NCBI GenBank assembly: GCA_002441265.1
Contig: DJVQ01000045.1
Span: 1-64,000, forward strand
DNA: 64,000 nt
Reading direction: 5' to 3'
Source: Syntrophaceae bacterium UBA6252
GTDB lineage: Bacteria; Desulfobacterota; Syntrophia; Syntrophales; UBA6807
Below the pieces are notes generated by a model, which saw nothing but the letters and a program-made list of their open reading frames with translations, made no database searches and was not told the origin of the DNA. Position 1 is the first letter of the stretch. Each line of letters begins with the position of its first letter. The translations under genes were made by a program, and so were the position numbers. Shown in pieces: positions 23,824-32,719 of this stretch.

Positions 23824-25197
23824 ATGGCACACATACTGATCATCGACGACGAGGAGCGGATGCGCCACCTTCTTTCCATCATGCTGGGAAGGAGGGGCTA
23901 CCGGATTTCCCAGGCCGGCGACGGCGTGGAGGGACTGGAGCGCGTCAAGGCGGAGCCTCTGGACATGGTCATCTCGGATATCAAGATGCCCCGGATGGAC
24001 GGGATGGAATTTCTCGAAAAGATGACGGAGCTGAACCTCCCCTGTCCCGTCGTGTTCATCACCGCCTTCGCCACCGTCGACTCCGCCGTGGAGGCCATGA
24101 AAAAAGGGGCGGTGGACTACATCACGAAACCTTTCGATGAGGAGAAGATTCTCCTCACGGTCGAAAGGACCCTGAACTTTTCCCGGATCCTGGCGGAAAA
24201 CCGGGAGCTGAAACAGGCGCTGCAACAGAAGGAAGGGACGGAGGACATCGTGTTCGCCTCGGCGAAAATGACCGAACTCATCGGCCTGGCCTCCCGGGTC
24301 GCGGAAAGCGACTCCGCCGTCCTCATCACGGGCGAGTCCGGAACGGGCAAGGAACTCATGGCGCGATACATCCACCGCATGAGCCCGAGGAGGAAAAACC
24401 GTTTCGTACCGGTGAACTGCGCCGCCATTTCCCCGAACCTGGTGGAATCGGAACTTTTCGGACATGAAAAGGGGTCCTTCACCGGTGCCATCCGGAGGAT
24501 GATCGGCAAATTCGAGTACGCCTCGGGGGGAACCCTCTTTCTCGACGAGATCGGCGATCTTTCCCTCGATGCCCAGGCGAAGCTTCTGAGGGCGCTTCAG
24601 GAAAAGAAGGTCCAGAGAGTGGGGGGGAACGAGGAAATCCCCGTGGACGCCCGGGTGATCTGCGCCACGAACCAGAACCTCCAGGAACGGGTCGAAAAAG
24701 GGCTCTTCCGGCAGGATCTGTATTTCAGGATCAATGTCTTTCCCCTGCCGGCGCCTCCCCTCCGGGAACGGAAGGAAGACATTCCGGCCCTGTCGCGGCA
24801 TTTCCTGGCGCATTTCGACCGGGGGCAGGGGATCCATCTCACCGATGGGGCGATCCGGGTGCTCATGGAATATCCCTGGCCCGGAAACGTGCGGGAACTG
24901 GCCAACGTCATGGAACGATCGGTCATCCTGGCCCGGGACCGGGGGGCCATCACGGTGGAAACCCTTTCCTTTCTGAGGAGTTCCACGGCGGCACAGAACG
25001 GGAAGGGCGGATTCCGCCTTCCCCCGGAGGGGATTTCCCTGGAGGCGCTGGAACTGGACGTGGTCCGGCAGGCCCTCCAGATGAGCGGAAACAACCAGAC
25101 GGCGGCGGCCAAGCTTCTGGGGCTGACGCGGGCGAAATTCAGGGTTCTGTTGAGACAGTTGATGGATCATAGAGTTGATAATGACGAATTATCGTGA
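23824..25197 (+). CDS. NtrC-family sigma-54-dependent response regulator
   Basis: Transcription activator of sigma-54 promoters. 457 residues from ATG 23824: receiver domain with phospho-acceptor Asp52 (MVISDIKMPRMDG), an AAA+ domain with Walker A GESGTGKE (170-177), the sigma-54 contact loop GSFTGA (217-222, the Ser variant of GAFTGA), Walker B GTLFLDEIGDL, and a C-terminal Fis-type helix-turn-helix (NNQTAAAKLLGLTRAKFR). Likely partner of the kinase just upstream. Target genes may include the TonB receptor immediately downstream or the gsp operon, whose promoter is of sigma-54 type (inference). Confidence 0.95.
   Translation: MAHILIIDDEERMRHLLSIMLGRRGYRISQAGDGVEGLERVKAEPLDMVISDIKMPRMDGMEFLEKMTELNLPCPVVFITAFATVDSAVEAMKKGAVDYITKPFDEEKILLTVERTLNFSRILAENRELKQALQQKEGTEDIVFASAKMTELIGLASRVAESDSAVLITGESGTGKELMARYIHRMSPRRKNRFVPVNCAAISPNLVESELFGHEKGSFTGAIRRMIGKFEYASGGTLFLDEIGDLSLDAQAKLLRALQEKKVQRVGGNEEIPVDARVICATNQNLQERVEKGLFRQDLYFRINVFPLPAPPLRERKEDIPALSRHFLAHFDRGQGIHLTDGAIRVLMEYPWPGNVRELANVMERSVILARDRGAITVETLSFLRSSTAAQNGKGGFRLPPEGISLEALELDVVRQALQMSGNNQTAAAKLLGLTRAKFRVLLRQLMDHRVDNDELS
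25177..25193. promoter_or_regulatory. Fur-box-like inverted repeat before TonB receptor
   Basis: GATAAT (25177-25182) and ATTATC (25188-25193) form a perfect inverted repeat with a 5-bp gap, AT-rich in a GC-rich surrounding. The half-sites equal those of the Fur box, but the gap differs from the classic 19-bp and 7-1-7 forms. It overlaps the end of the regulator gene and lies 25-50 bp upstream of the receptor start. Confidence 0.3.
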
Positions 25198-25229
25198 TCA
25201 ATGGGTGGTCTGACACGATGAGGGAAAGG

Positions 25230-27293
25230 ATGAAGCGAATCCTGTCGAATCCAATGAAGACCGTGGCGGCATTTGGTGTCCTGTTTCTGGTGATCGCCTC
25301 CGCGGTCGGCGCGGGAACGGCCTTCGGAGAAGTGTCTCCGGGAGAGGACGATACCCTTCTTCTTTTCGTGGGTGAGGATCTGGAAGTGCTTTCCATCGCC
25401 TCGAAGAGGCAGGAAAGCGCATGGCAGGCGCCCGCCATCGCGCAGGTCCTGACCCGGGAAGATCTGAGAACCCGGGGAGCGAGGACCCTGAGCGACGCCC
25501 TCGACACCCTTCCCGGATTCTACATGGCCCAGAAGGAATGGGGAACCCAGCCCTATCTGAGGGGAATCCCCGATTCCGTCCTGTTTCTTTACGACACCGT
25601 TCCGATGGGGTCGGATGTTTCCAAGTTCCTCCACCCCCTGGACCGGGAACTTTCCCTTTCGGCGGTGAAGCGGGTGGAAGTCATCCGCGGACCGGGGTCC
25701 GTCCTCTGGGGGCCCGACGCCTTCGGCGGGATCGTCAACGTGGTGCCCATGACCGGCAAGGACCTGGAAGGGGTGGAGACGGGCGTGTCGTACCAGGGAC
25801 CGGAAGGCGGGAAAGGCTTCTACCTCAACATGGGGCATGACGCGGGACCCTGGGACGCCTTCCTGTCCCTCAGCGCCTGGAAAGGGACCGAGGACGACAC
25901 GGCCTGCAACTTCGTCCGGTTCTGGAGTGACGGGACGAAGCCGGTTCCTCCCGAATCCCGCTTCGGCGATACCGAACCGGGGGAGTCCCGCTATTTCGAG
26001 GCTTCGGGAAGGGTCCAGTTCCGGGACTGGCTCGCCTTCTCCTTCCTCCTGTCCGATTACTCCCGGCCCTATGCCCTGTCCCACCCGGACAAGGACATCA
26101 CCTGGAGGGAAACCCGGAGCGCACCCTTCGGCTTCCTCAAGATGGAGGCGAAAAAGGAACTGGATCCCCATTCCAACCTGAGATTCGTGGGGTACCTGAG
26201 TTCATTCCGTCCCGAATACGAGATCATCAACAAGACCCTGGACCAGAAGGAGGACGTGGCCTACGGGGAAATCGTCTACGACCGCTCTCTCTTTTCCGGA
26301 AAAGGGGTTATCACCGCCGGGCTGTCCTACCGGGAAAAGGACATCGACGACGCGCCCATCTGGGACAGCTATCTGCCCGACTACCTGGCCCCGGACAATC
26401 TCAACTTCCTCCCCCAGATCTTCGAGGAGGACTACCGGACGAAGCTCTGGTCGCTGTTCGGCCAGTACACCCACAAGGTGGGGAAACTGGATTTTCTTCT
26501 CGGCCTCCGGGGGGACCGTCACGACCAGTACACGGACCATCTGAGCTACAATACCGGCGTCGTATGGTCCATCTCTCCCCGCTGGGTCTGGAAGCTCCTC
26601 TACGGCACGGCCTACCGGACGCCCTTCGCCCGCCAGCTTCTCGGGGATGAAGACCCCGACCTCGAGAAGATCGAAACGGTGAGTTCCCAGATATCCTGGA
26701 AACCGTCGAAGAAATTCGGCATGGGCGTGTGCGGTTTCTTCAGCCGCATCGACAACCATCTCATGGAGGATCCCTATGCGAAACTGTCGGCGCCCAATGA
26801 CCAGGAAATCATGGGGCTCGAGCTGGAAGGCCATTATTCCCCCCTGGAACAGCTCGATCTGTCCGGGAACCTGACGCTCATCGACAACAGCGGACCGGAA
26901 GAGACTTACCACTACAACGATTACACCTACTGGGACGGCGGTAAATGGGTGAAACACTACACCGATCTCAAGTATCCCTACGACAAGGGTCCCCACACGA
27001 TGATGAACCTCATGGGGACGTGGAAGCCCCGGGATTGGTTCAGCACCAATCTGAGGCTTCGGTATTTTTCCTCCCGGGAGCTGATCTATCCGAGAATCCG
27101 GACCTACGAATCGAGTTCCGAGGTCTGGCTCGTGGACATGACCGTCGTGGTCAAGGACGTCTTCCGGAAGGGGCTTGATCTGGACCTTTCGGTGAAGAAC
27201 CTGGCCAACCGGAAGTATGAAACGCCGGGGACCTACACCGCCATCGAGGGAGATCCCATTTCGGCGATGGTGACCTTGCGGTACCGGTGGTGA
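25230..27293 (+). CDS. TonB-dependent outer-membrane receptor
   Basis: Outer-membrane beta-barrel for energised uptake. About 687 residues. ATG 25230 is preferred for GAGG six bases before it; ATG 25218 and a GTG at 25194 overlapping the regulator stop are alternatives. A signal peptide (MKRILSNP, hydrophobic core, AFG) is followed by a plug domain: LSDALDTLPGFYMAQ, LRGIPDSVLFLYD, VKRVEVIRGPGSVLWGPDAFGGIVNVV. The barrel ends in SAMVTLRYRW, the terminal aromatic being the usual barrel signal. The ligand is unknown; siderophore, cobalamin or a small sugar are all possible. Co-encoded with a sensor system, which suggests ligand-induced expression. Confidence 0.93.
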   Translation: MKRILSNPMKTVAAFGVLFLVIASAVGAGTAFGEVSPGEDDTLLLFVGEDLEVLSIASKRQESAWQAPAIAQVLTREDLRTRGARTLSDALDTLPGFYMAQKEWGTQPYLRGIPDSVLFLYDTVPMGSDVSKFLHPLDRELSLSAVKRVEVIRGPGSVLWGPDAFGGIVNVVPMTGKDLEGVETGVSYQGPEGGKGFYLNMGHDAGPWDAFLSLSAWKGTEDDTACNFVRFWSDGTKPVPPESRFGDTEPGESRYFEASGRVQFRDWLAFSFLLSDYSRPYALSHPDKDITWRETRSAPFGFLKMEAKKELDPHSNLRFVGYLSSFRPEYEIINKTLDQKEDVAYGEIVYDRSLFSGKGVITAGLSYREKDIDDAPIWDSYLPDYLAPDNLNFLPQIFEEDYRTKLWSLFGQYTHKVGKLDFLLGLRGDRHDQYTDHLSYNTGVVWSISPRWVWKLLYGTAYRTPFARQLLGDEDPDLEKIETVSSQISWKPSKKFGMGVCGFFSRIDNHLMEDPYAKLSAPNDQEIMGLELEGHYSPLEQLDLSGNLTLIDNSGPEETYHYNDYTYWDGGKWVKHYTDLKYPYDKGPHTMMNLMGTWKPRDWFSTNLRLRYFSSRELIYPRIRTYESSSEVWLVDMTVVVKDVFRKGLDLDLSVKNLANRKYETPGTYTAIEGDPISAMVTLRYRW

Positions 27294-28012
27294 GAGACCC
27301 GTTGAAAACGCTGGCCATCGTCCCCGCCTACAACGAGGAAAAGGCCGTCGGCGCCGTCGTCCGGTCGCTGAAGGACCGGCACCCCTCCCTGGACGTTCTC
27401 GTGGTGAACGACGGGTCCACCGACGAGACCTCCGCGAAGGCGCGCGCCTCCGGGGCCTCGGCGGTCATCGATCTTCCCTGCAACCTCGGTATCGGGGGCG
27501 CCGTCCAGACAGGGTTTCTCTATGCGGTGCGGGAGGGGTACGAGGCCGCCTTCCAGTTCGACGGCGACGGCCAGCACCTTGCAGGGGAAGTGGACAGGAT
27601 CATCGGACCGATCCGCGCGGGAGAGGCGGACGTGGTCATCGGGTCCCGTTTCCTGGCCCCAACGGGCGGCTTCCGGTCCACTGCCGGCCGCCGGGCGGGA
27701 ATCAAGATCTTCGAATGGGTCAATTCAATCCTCATCGGACGGCGGATCACCGACAACACTTCGGGATTCCGGGCCTACAACCGGACAGCGCTGGATTTTC
27801 TGTCGAAGCACTACCCTTCCGACTATCCCGAACCGGAAGCGGTCATTCTCCTGGGCAGAAACGGCTTCCGCCTGAAGGAGGTTCCCGTGGAAATGGCGGA
27901 AAGAACGGCCGGAACATCCTCCATCACGGCCTTCCGTTCCGTGTATTACATGATCAAGGTTCTTCTCGCCGTCTTCATGACCGCCCTGCGGCCCCCGGTT
28001 CAGACACGCTGA
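27290..28012 (+). CDS. GT2 glycosyltransferase (DPM1-like)
   Basis: Family 2 glycosyltransferase, probably making a polyprenyl-phosphate sugar. About 240 residues. Seen: AIVPAYNEEKAVGAVV, the DGSTDET nucleotide motif, QFDGDGQH as the DxD metal site, and DNTSGFRAYNR. Two adjacent GTG codons (27287 and 27290) can start it; the second overlaps the TGA of the TonB receptor. It has a single weak C-terminal hydrophobic stretch and no clear membrane helices. The following DUF2304 membrane protein is its common genomic partner, so the pair probably acts together. Confidence 0.88.
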   Translation: MRDPLKTLAIVPAYNEEKAVGAVVRSLKDRHPSLDVLVVNDGSTDETSAKARASGASAVIDLPCNLGIGGAVQTGFLYAVREGYEAAFQFDGDGQHLAGEVDRIIGPIRAGEADVVIGSRFLAPTGGFRSTAGRRAGIKIFEWVNSILIGRRITDNTSGFRAYNRTALDFLSKHYPSDYPEPEAVILLGRNGFRLKEVPVEMAERTAGTSSITAFRSVYYMIKVLLAVFMTALRPPVQTR

Positions 28013-28049
28013 GCCCCGGTCCGCCGGGAAAAACACAACGGTTGTCACC

Positions 28050-28433
28050 ATGAAATCCTTCAACCCCCACATCATCCAGGTCATTTCCATTTTCGGCAGT
28101 CTCGCCTTCCTCTTTTTTATCCTCTTCCTCATCCGGATCAGAAAGCTGAAAGAGGAATACGCCCTTCTGTGGCTTTTCTTCGGCGCCGTTTTTCTGCTTC
28201 TCGCCGTGTTCCGGAGATCCCTCGAGATCGTTTCGTCCCTCATCGGAATCGCCTACCCGCCGGCGGCGCTCTTTCTGATTCTCATCCTTGCGGTCATCAC
28301 GATCCTGATTCACTTTTCCCTCGTCATATCGAAGATGAAGGACAAACAGAAGCAGATCGCCCAGCGGCTCGCCCTCCTCGAAGCCCATCGGGGAGAGAGA
28401 CGTGGCGACGGAGGACCGGACCCCGGCCCGTGA
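28050..28433 (+). CDS. DUF2304-family membrane protein
   Basis: A 127-residue inner-membrane protein with three hydrophobic segments (about 9-28, 38-55 and 68-95) and a charged C-terminal tail with a short coiled-coil propensity (KMKDKQKQIAQRLALLEAH). RIRKLKEEYALLWLFFG is the signature of DUF2304, often found beside DPM1-like GT2 enzymes in glycan loci. It may tether or regulate the upstream enzyme; the biochemical role is unknown. It overlaps the flippase gene by 4 bp (GTGA). Confidence 0.82.
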   Translation: MKSFNPHIIQVISIFGSLAFLFFILFLIRIRKLKEEYALLWLFFGAVFLLLAVFRRSLEIVSSLIGIAYPPAALFLILILAVITILIHFSLVISKMKDKQKQIAQRLALLEAHRGERRGDGGPDPGP

Positions 28434-29794
28434 CGCCGCCCTTCTCTCCCACGCAAAGGCCCGTCGTTCAGGATGTCCTGGCCTCTCCGGGATTCCGGAG
28501 ATACTTCACCAACACCTCCTGGATGATGGGGGAGAAGGCGATCCGGATGGGGGTCAATTTCCTCGTCGGGATCTTCATCGCCCGGCGCCTCGGGCCCGGC
28601 GGATACGGACTGCTCAGCTACGGGCTGAGCGTGGTCGCTCTCTTCGGCATCCTCTCTTCCCTGGGGCTGGATGAGATCATCGTGCGCAACCTCGTCCGGG
28701 ACCCCCTGCGGAAGGACGACATCCTCGGGACGGGCCTCGGCCTGAGGATCGCCGGGGCGGTCCTGGTCCTGATCCTTGCGCCGTTCTTTTCCTTCCTTGT
28801 CGCACCGGACAGGGAATCCCTGCTGGTTGTCCTGATCCTCGCGTTCGGCCCGCTTTTCCAGTCGTTCGCCCTCATCGATTTCTTCTTTCAGTCCCAGGTC
28901 CAGGCAAGGGATTCCTCCATCGCCCTCGGCGGCGCATTCGCCCTTTCGTCCCTTCTCAAGGTGGCGCTCCTTCTCGCGAATGCCCACGTCTTGTGGTTCG
29001 CCGCCGCCTATCTTTCTGAAAACGTTGCCATGGCCGCCGCGTTTGCGGTCATGTACAAAAGGCGGGGGAACCGGATCTCCCGATGGGAATTTCACCGGAA
29101 AGAGGCCCTGACTCTGCTCCGGGACGCGGCACCGATGATTTTTTCCGGTTTTCTCGCCATGATCTATTCCCGCATCGATCAGGTCATGATCAAGAGCATG
29201 CTCGGAAGCGACGCGGTCGGGAATTATTCCGTCGCCGTGGCGATGACGGAAGCGTGGCAGGTCGTTCCATTCGTTTTGACGGCGTCGCTCTTTCCGGCCA
29301 TCATCGGAGCGAAAAGGGATCACGAGCATGTTTTTCACGGCAGGATGTATCAGCTTTACGGGTTTCTCCTGTGGGCCTCGGTGGCCCTTGCGCTGCCCGT
29401 TTGCCTGGCTTCGGGATGGATCATCGGGATTCTGTTCGGCGCCGCGTACAAACCAAGCGGACCGGCGCTGTCCATTCTGATCTGGAACTGCGTGTTCATT
29501 TTCCTGCATTATGCGAACGCCAAGTGGATCATCACGGAAAACATGCAGCGCATCTGGCTTCTGATCAGTCCCGTCGGGTGTCTCATCAATGTCACGGGCA
29601 ACCTTCTCCTGATCGGCCGGTACGGCATCGCGGGGGCCGCCGTCGCGACGCTCCTCACCCAGTTCGTGACGTCGCACCTGGCCTTTGCTTTCAGCAGAAA
29701 GACCTTTCCCCTCTTCGCCACGCACTGGAAGGCGCTTCTCATGCCTCTTGCGCTGATCCGGAACCGGCGGCCGGAAGACGGGAAGTCTCCGTAG
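28430..29794 (+). CDS. Wzx-type polysaccharide flippase
   Basis: MATE/MOP-superfamily lipid-linked glycan flippase. 454 residues with about 12-14 membrane helices. Seen: FTNTSWMMGEKAIRMGVNFLVGIFIARRLGPGGYGLLSY (N-terminal hallmark, here in parts), YSRIDQVMIKSMLGSDAVGNY (the central repeat with the conserved Arg-Asp) and PVCLASGWIIGILFGAAYKP. GTG 28430 is the start because it overlaps the DUF2304 stop; the frame stays open further upstream but runs through that gene. No Wzy polymerase is recognisable in the window, while an ABC exporter is, so the cargo of this flippase is unclear. Confidence 0.9.
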   Translation: MTPPFSPTQRPVVQDVLASPGFRRYFTNTSWMMGEKAIRMGVNFLVGIFIARRLGPGGYGLLSYGLSVVALFGILSSLGLDEIIVRNLVRDPLRKDDILGTGLGLRIAGAVLVLILAPFFSFLVAPDRESLLVVLILAFGPLFQSFALIDFFFQSQVQARDSSIALGGAFALSSLLKVALLLANAHVLWFAAAYLSENVAMAAAFAVMYKRRGNRISRWEFHRKEALTLLRDAAPMIFSGFLAMIYSRIDQVMIKSMLGSDAVGNYSVAVAMTEAWQVVPFVLTASLFPAIIGAKRDHEHVFHGRMYQLYGFLLWASVALALPVCLASGWIIGILFGAAYKPSGPALSILIWNCVFIFLHYANAKWIITENMQRIWLLISPVGCLINVTGNLLLIGRYGIAGAAVATLLTQFVTSHLAFAFSRKTFPLFATHWKALLMPLALIRNRRPEDGKSP

Positions 29795-29811
29795 GACGGC
29801 GACAGGGCGAC

Positions 29812-30723
29812 ATGGGTCAGCTGTCTTTATCAGTTCCCGCACCCGCACAGGTCTCCGCCGTCATGACGACCTTCCGTCCCGACGACCGGTTCCCCGACCG
29901 GGTGGAGAGAATCCTGCCCCAGGTGGGGGGCGTCGTCATCGTCAATGACGGAGAAACGGCTGACAGTGTCCGGAAACTGAACCGGTGGTTCGCCGGAAAG
30001 AAGGATATCCGCCTTCATCACAATACCGCGAACGCCGGCATCGCCGCGTCCCTGAACAGGGGCGTCGCCGTCGCCCGGGAAAACGGCTTCCGGTGGATCC
30101 TGACCCTGGACGATGACAGCGTTGTCCGATCCGACATGGTGGAAAGGCTGATCGACGGGCTCAAGGGCATCCGCCTGAAAAAACCCGTGGGGATCATCGG
30201 CATGTCCTGGACGGGATTCGACGAGATCGGAAAACGGGCGCCGGCCGGGGAAGACAGGGCATTCCTGGAAAAGCGGGGAATCATCACCTCGGGAAGTCTC
30301 TTCTCCCTGGAGACGTATGACCGCGTCGGGCCCTTCCGGGAGGAGTTTTTCATCGATTCGGTGGACCTCGACTATTGCCTCCGGGCAAGGAGAAAAGGAT
30401 TTGCGGTCGTCCGCCTGAAGGAAATCGGATTCGTTCATTCCATCGGAGCTTCCAGGGTCGTTCGTTTCATGGGAATTCCCGTCCTCATGGAGGATCAGAA
30501 GCCGTTCCGGATTTACTACGGGTACAGGAACGGGACCGTCCTTGCCCTGGAGTGCCTGGGGAAGGATCCCCTGTATTCCATGGCCTTCGTGGTGGGACAG
30601 GCGAAAAAATTTTTCCGGATCGCGTTGTTCGAGAGGAAGAAAGCGGAAAAACTGAGGTATGCGGCACGGGGCCTGAGGGACGGGTGGAGAAGGAATCTGG
30701 GGAGGAGGTTCCCGGGGGAATGA
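29812..30723 (+). CDS. GT2 glycosyltransferase (rhamnosyltransferase-like)
   Basis: Family 2 glycosyltransferase of the kind that includes dTDP-rhamnosyltransferases. 303 residues. VSAVMTTFRPDDRFPDRV, VVIVNDGE, NTANAGIAASLNRGVAVARENG and the DxD motif WILTLDDDSV are typical; EEFFIDSVDLDYCLRARRKG matches the acceptor-side motif of this group. The donor cannot be fixed; a GDP- or dTDP-deoxysugar is plausible with the dehydratases at the right end. Overlaps the next gene by 4 bp. Confidence 0.87.
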   Translation: MGQLSLSVPAPAQVSAVMTTFRPDDRFPDRVERILPQVGGVVIVNDGETADSVRKLNRWFAGKKDIRLHHNTANAGIAASLNRGVAVARENGFRWILTLDDDSVVRSDMVERLIDGLKGIRLKKPVGIIGMSWTGFDEIGKRAPAGEDRAFLEKRGIITSGSLFSLETYDRVGPFREEFFIDSVDLDYCLRARRKGFAVVRLKEIGFVHSIGASRVVRFMGIPVLMEDQKPFRIYYGYRNGTVLALECLGKDPLYSMAFVVGQAKKFFRIALFERKKAEKLRYAARGLRDGWRRNLGRRFPGE

Positions 30724-31886
30724 CGAAGAGAAAAGCGCGGGTTGGAATTATCGCCACCCATCCCGCCCCTTACCGGGATGCCACGTTTTCCATGCTCCAT
30801 TCCGACGGCGTGTTCGATCTGAAGGTGCTGTTCATGTTCGACCGCGAGGCGGAGCGGCGCCACTGGAACCCCGGCGAACCGCCGTACCCCCATCGGTATC
30901 TGGGCGGATACGTGAGGCTTCACAAGCATTCCGTACTGCACCTTCATCCTCTGCGGGCGCTGAAAAACGGCCGCTACGACGTTCTGTTCATTCCCTGCCA
31001 CAACGACCTCACAGCCCTCGCGGCCGCCGCCTATGCCACAACCCATGGCATCCCTCTTGTGTACTGCGCCGACAGCGTGCGGATTCATCCCCTCTTCGAC
31101 GTCCGGTCCCGCCTGCGGGACGGCCTCGTGAAATTCCTCCTGCGGAAATCGAAAGCGGTCTGGGTGCCCGGCCTGGCGTCCCGGGAATACATGCTTCAGT
31201 ACGGGGTGCCTCCGTCCAGGATTTTCCAGGGAAGCTACACCCTGGACGTGGACAACCTGTTGGACGCAATGACCGGGGTGGAAAAAGACAGGACGGCGAT
31301 CCGCCGGAAACTCGGCATCGAGGACGGTGCGACCGTCTTCCTGATGGTGGCGAACATGATCGAAAACCGCCGGCACTCCCTGCTCCTGGACGCATTCGAG
31401 CGATTGAACCGCGAGCGGGACGTGTTTCTGATCCTGGTGGGCGACGGTCCGGAACGTCCCGGGATCGAGAAGCGATGCTCCCGGCGGAAGCTGCGGAACG
31501 TGAAGATTTACAGGGAGCTGCCGTTCGACGATTTGAAATTCTTCTACGCGGCGGCCGATGCGTATGTGCACACGGGGTACGAGCCCTATTCCACGGCGCT
31601 CGATTACGGTGCCATCGCCGCGCTGCCCCTGCTGACGACGACGGCCGTCGGAGCGGCCCGCAACTACCAGGGCCTGTTTCGAGAGTTTCCGCTGACCGAC
31701 CCGGACGACAGCGGCGGCCTGTTCGAAAACATGAAAAGAGCCGCCCTCTCGCCCGCCCTGGCAAGGGAGGCGGGTCGGAAATTCCGCGAAAGGGTGCGGG
31801 AGCGCAACAGCCGCTGGGCGGCGGACCAGCTGAAGCAGACCATCAGAACGGCTCTTTGCGGCCGGGCGGGGATTCAGGACCGGTAA
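30720..31886 (+). CDS. GT4-type glycosyltransferase
   Basis: GT-B-fold glycosyltransferase. 388 residues. The N-terminal lobe begins RVGIIATHPAPYRD; the C-terminal lobe has FLMVANMIENRRHSLLLDAFERL and LILVGDGPERPGIEK. The usual E-x7-E donor motif is altered: GYEPYSTALDYG keeps the first Glu but has Asp and Tyr where the second Glu is expected, so donor binding or activity may differ. Starts in the stop of the preceding GT2 (ATGA). Confidence 0.85.
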   Translation: MTKRKARVGIIATHPAPYRDATFSMLHSDGVFDLKVLFMFDREAERRHWNPGEPPYPHRYLGGYVRLHKHSVLHLHPLRALKNGRYDVLFIPCHNDLTALAAAAYATTHGIPLVYCADSVRIHPLFDVRSRLRDGLVKFLLRKSKAVWVPGLASREYMLQYGVPPSRIFQGSYTLDVDNLLDAMTGVEKDRTAIRRKLGIEDGATVFLMVANMIENRRHSLLLDAFERLNRERDVFLILVGDGPERPGIEKRCSRRKLRNVKIYRELPFDDLKFFYAAADAYVHTGYEPYSTALDYGAIAALPLLTTTAVGAARNYQGLFREFPLTDPDDSGGLFENMKRAALSPALAREAGRKFRERVRERNSRWAADQLKQTIRTALCGRAGIQDR

Positions 31887-31944
31887 GCCGTCGAAGAGAC
31901 CGTGACGATATTTCCAGGGGACATTCACGGGGAAAATATAAGGA

Positions 31945-32712
31945 ATGAAGATATCGGTCATCACACCCTCCTATAACCAGGGGGGCTATATCGAGGAAAC
32001 GATCCGAAGCGTGATCGGACAGAAAGGTCCCTTCGAACTGGAGTACTGGATCATCGACGGGGGGTCGACGGATCGGACGATCGACATCTGCCGTAAATAC
32101 GAAGGGTGCGGGGTCCGGCTGGTTTCGGAGCCGGACCGGGGGCAGACGGACGCGCTCAACAAGGGATTCGCGAGGGCGAGCGGCGATGTCCTGGGGTGGC
32201 TCAACTCGGACGATCTCTATGAAGAGGGCGCCCTCGCCGCCGTCGCCCGGTCCTACGAGAGGGAACGGTTCAAGTGGTGTTTCGGCAACTGCAGAAACAT
32301 CGACGAAACGGGCGGCGAAATACGGAAACTCATCACGAGATACAAAAATTTCGAAAGCCGCCGCTATTCCCGCAGCAGGCTTCTGACCAAGGATTTCATC
32401 CCCCAGCCGGCCGTTTTCATCGCGCGGTCCGCTTTCGAGGAAACGGGGCTTCTGAACCTGGAATACGACTATGCCATGGATTACGATTACTGGATGCGGC
32501 TGGCCTCCCGCTACGCCCCCGCCTATCTCGACCGCTATCTGGCGAGATTCCGGTGGCACCGGCGTTCCAAGTCGAGCAACCATTACCGGAGAGCGGCCCT
32601 GGAGGCATACGGGATCGCCAGAAAACACGCCCGTCCGGGGGAGGAAGTGTACCTGTACCGCCACCTGATTCACGTGCTGACGCTGTCCCTTGTCTACTAC
32701 TTCCTCCCGTGA
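31945..32712 (+). CDS. GT2 glycosyltransferase (WcaA-like)
   Basis: Family 2 glycosyltransferase. 255 residues. SVITPSYNQGGYIEETIRSV, WIIDGGSTDRT, ALNKGFARASGDVLGWLNSDD (metal-binding Asp pair), FIPQPAVFIARSAFEETGLL and YDYAMDYDYWMRLA are the classic signature of the GT2 colanic/capsular group. The C-terminus ends in a hydrophobic stretch (LIHVLTLSLVYYFLP) that may attach it to the membrane. Separated by 58 bp from the preceding gene. Confidence 0.9.
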   Translation: MKISVITPSYNQGGYIEETIRSVIGQKGPFELEYWIIDGGSTDRTIDICRKYEGCGVRLVSEPDRGQTDALNKGFARASGDVLGWLNSDDLYEEGALAAVARSYERERFKWCFGNCRNIDETGGEIRKLITRYKNFESRRYSRSRLLTKDFIPQPAVFIARSAFEETGLLNLEYDYAMDYDYWMRLASRYAPAYLDRYLARFRWHRRSKSSNHYRRAALEAYGIARKHARPGEEVYLYRHLIHVLTLSLVYYFLP

Positions 32713-32719
32713 GGTCCCC

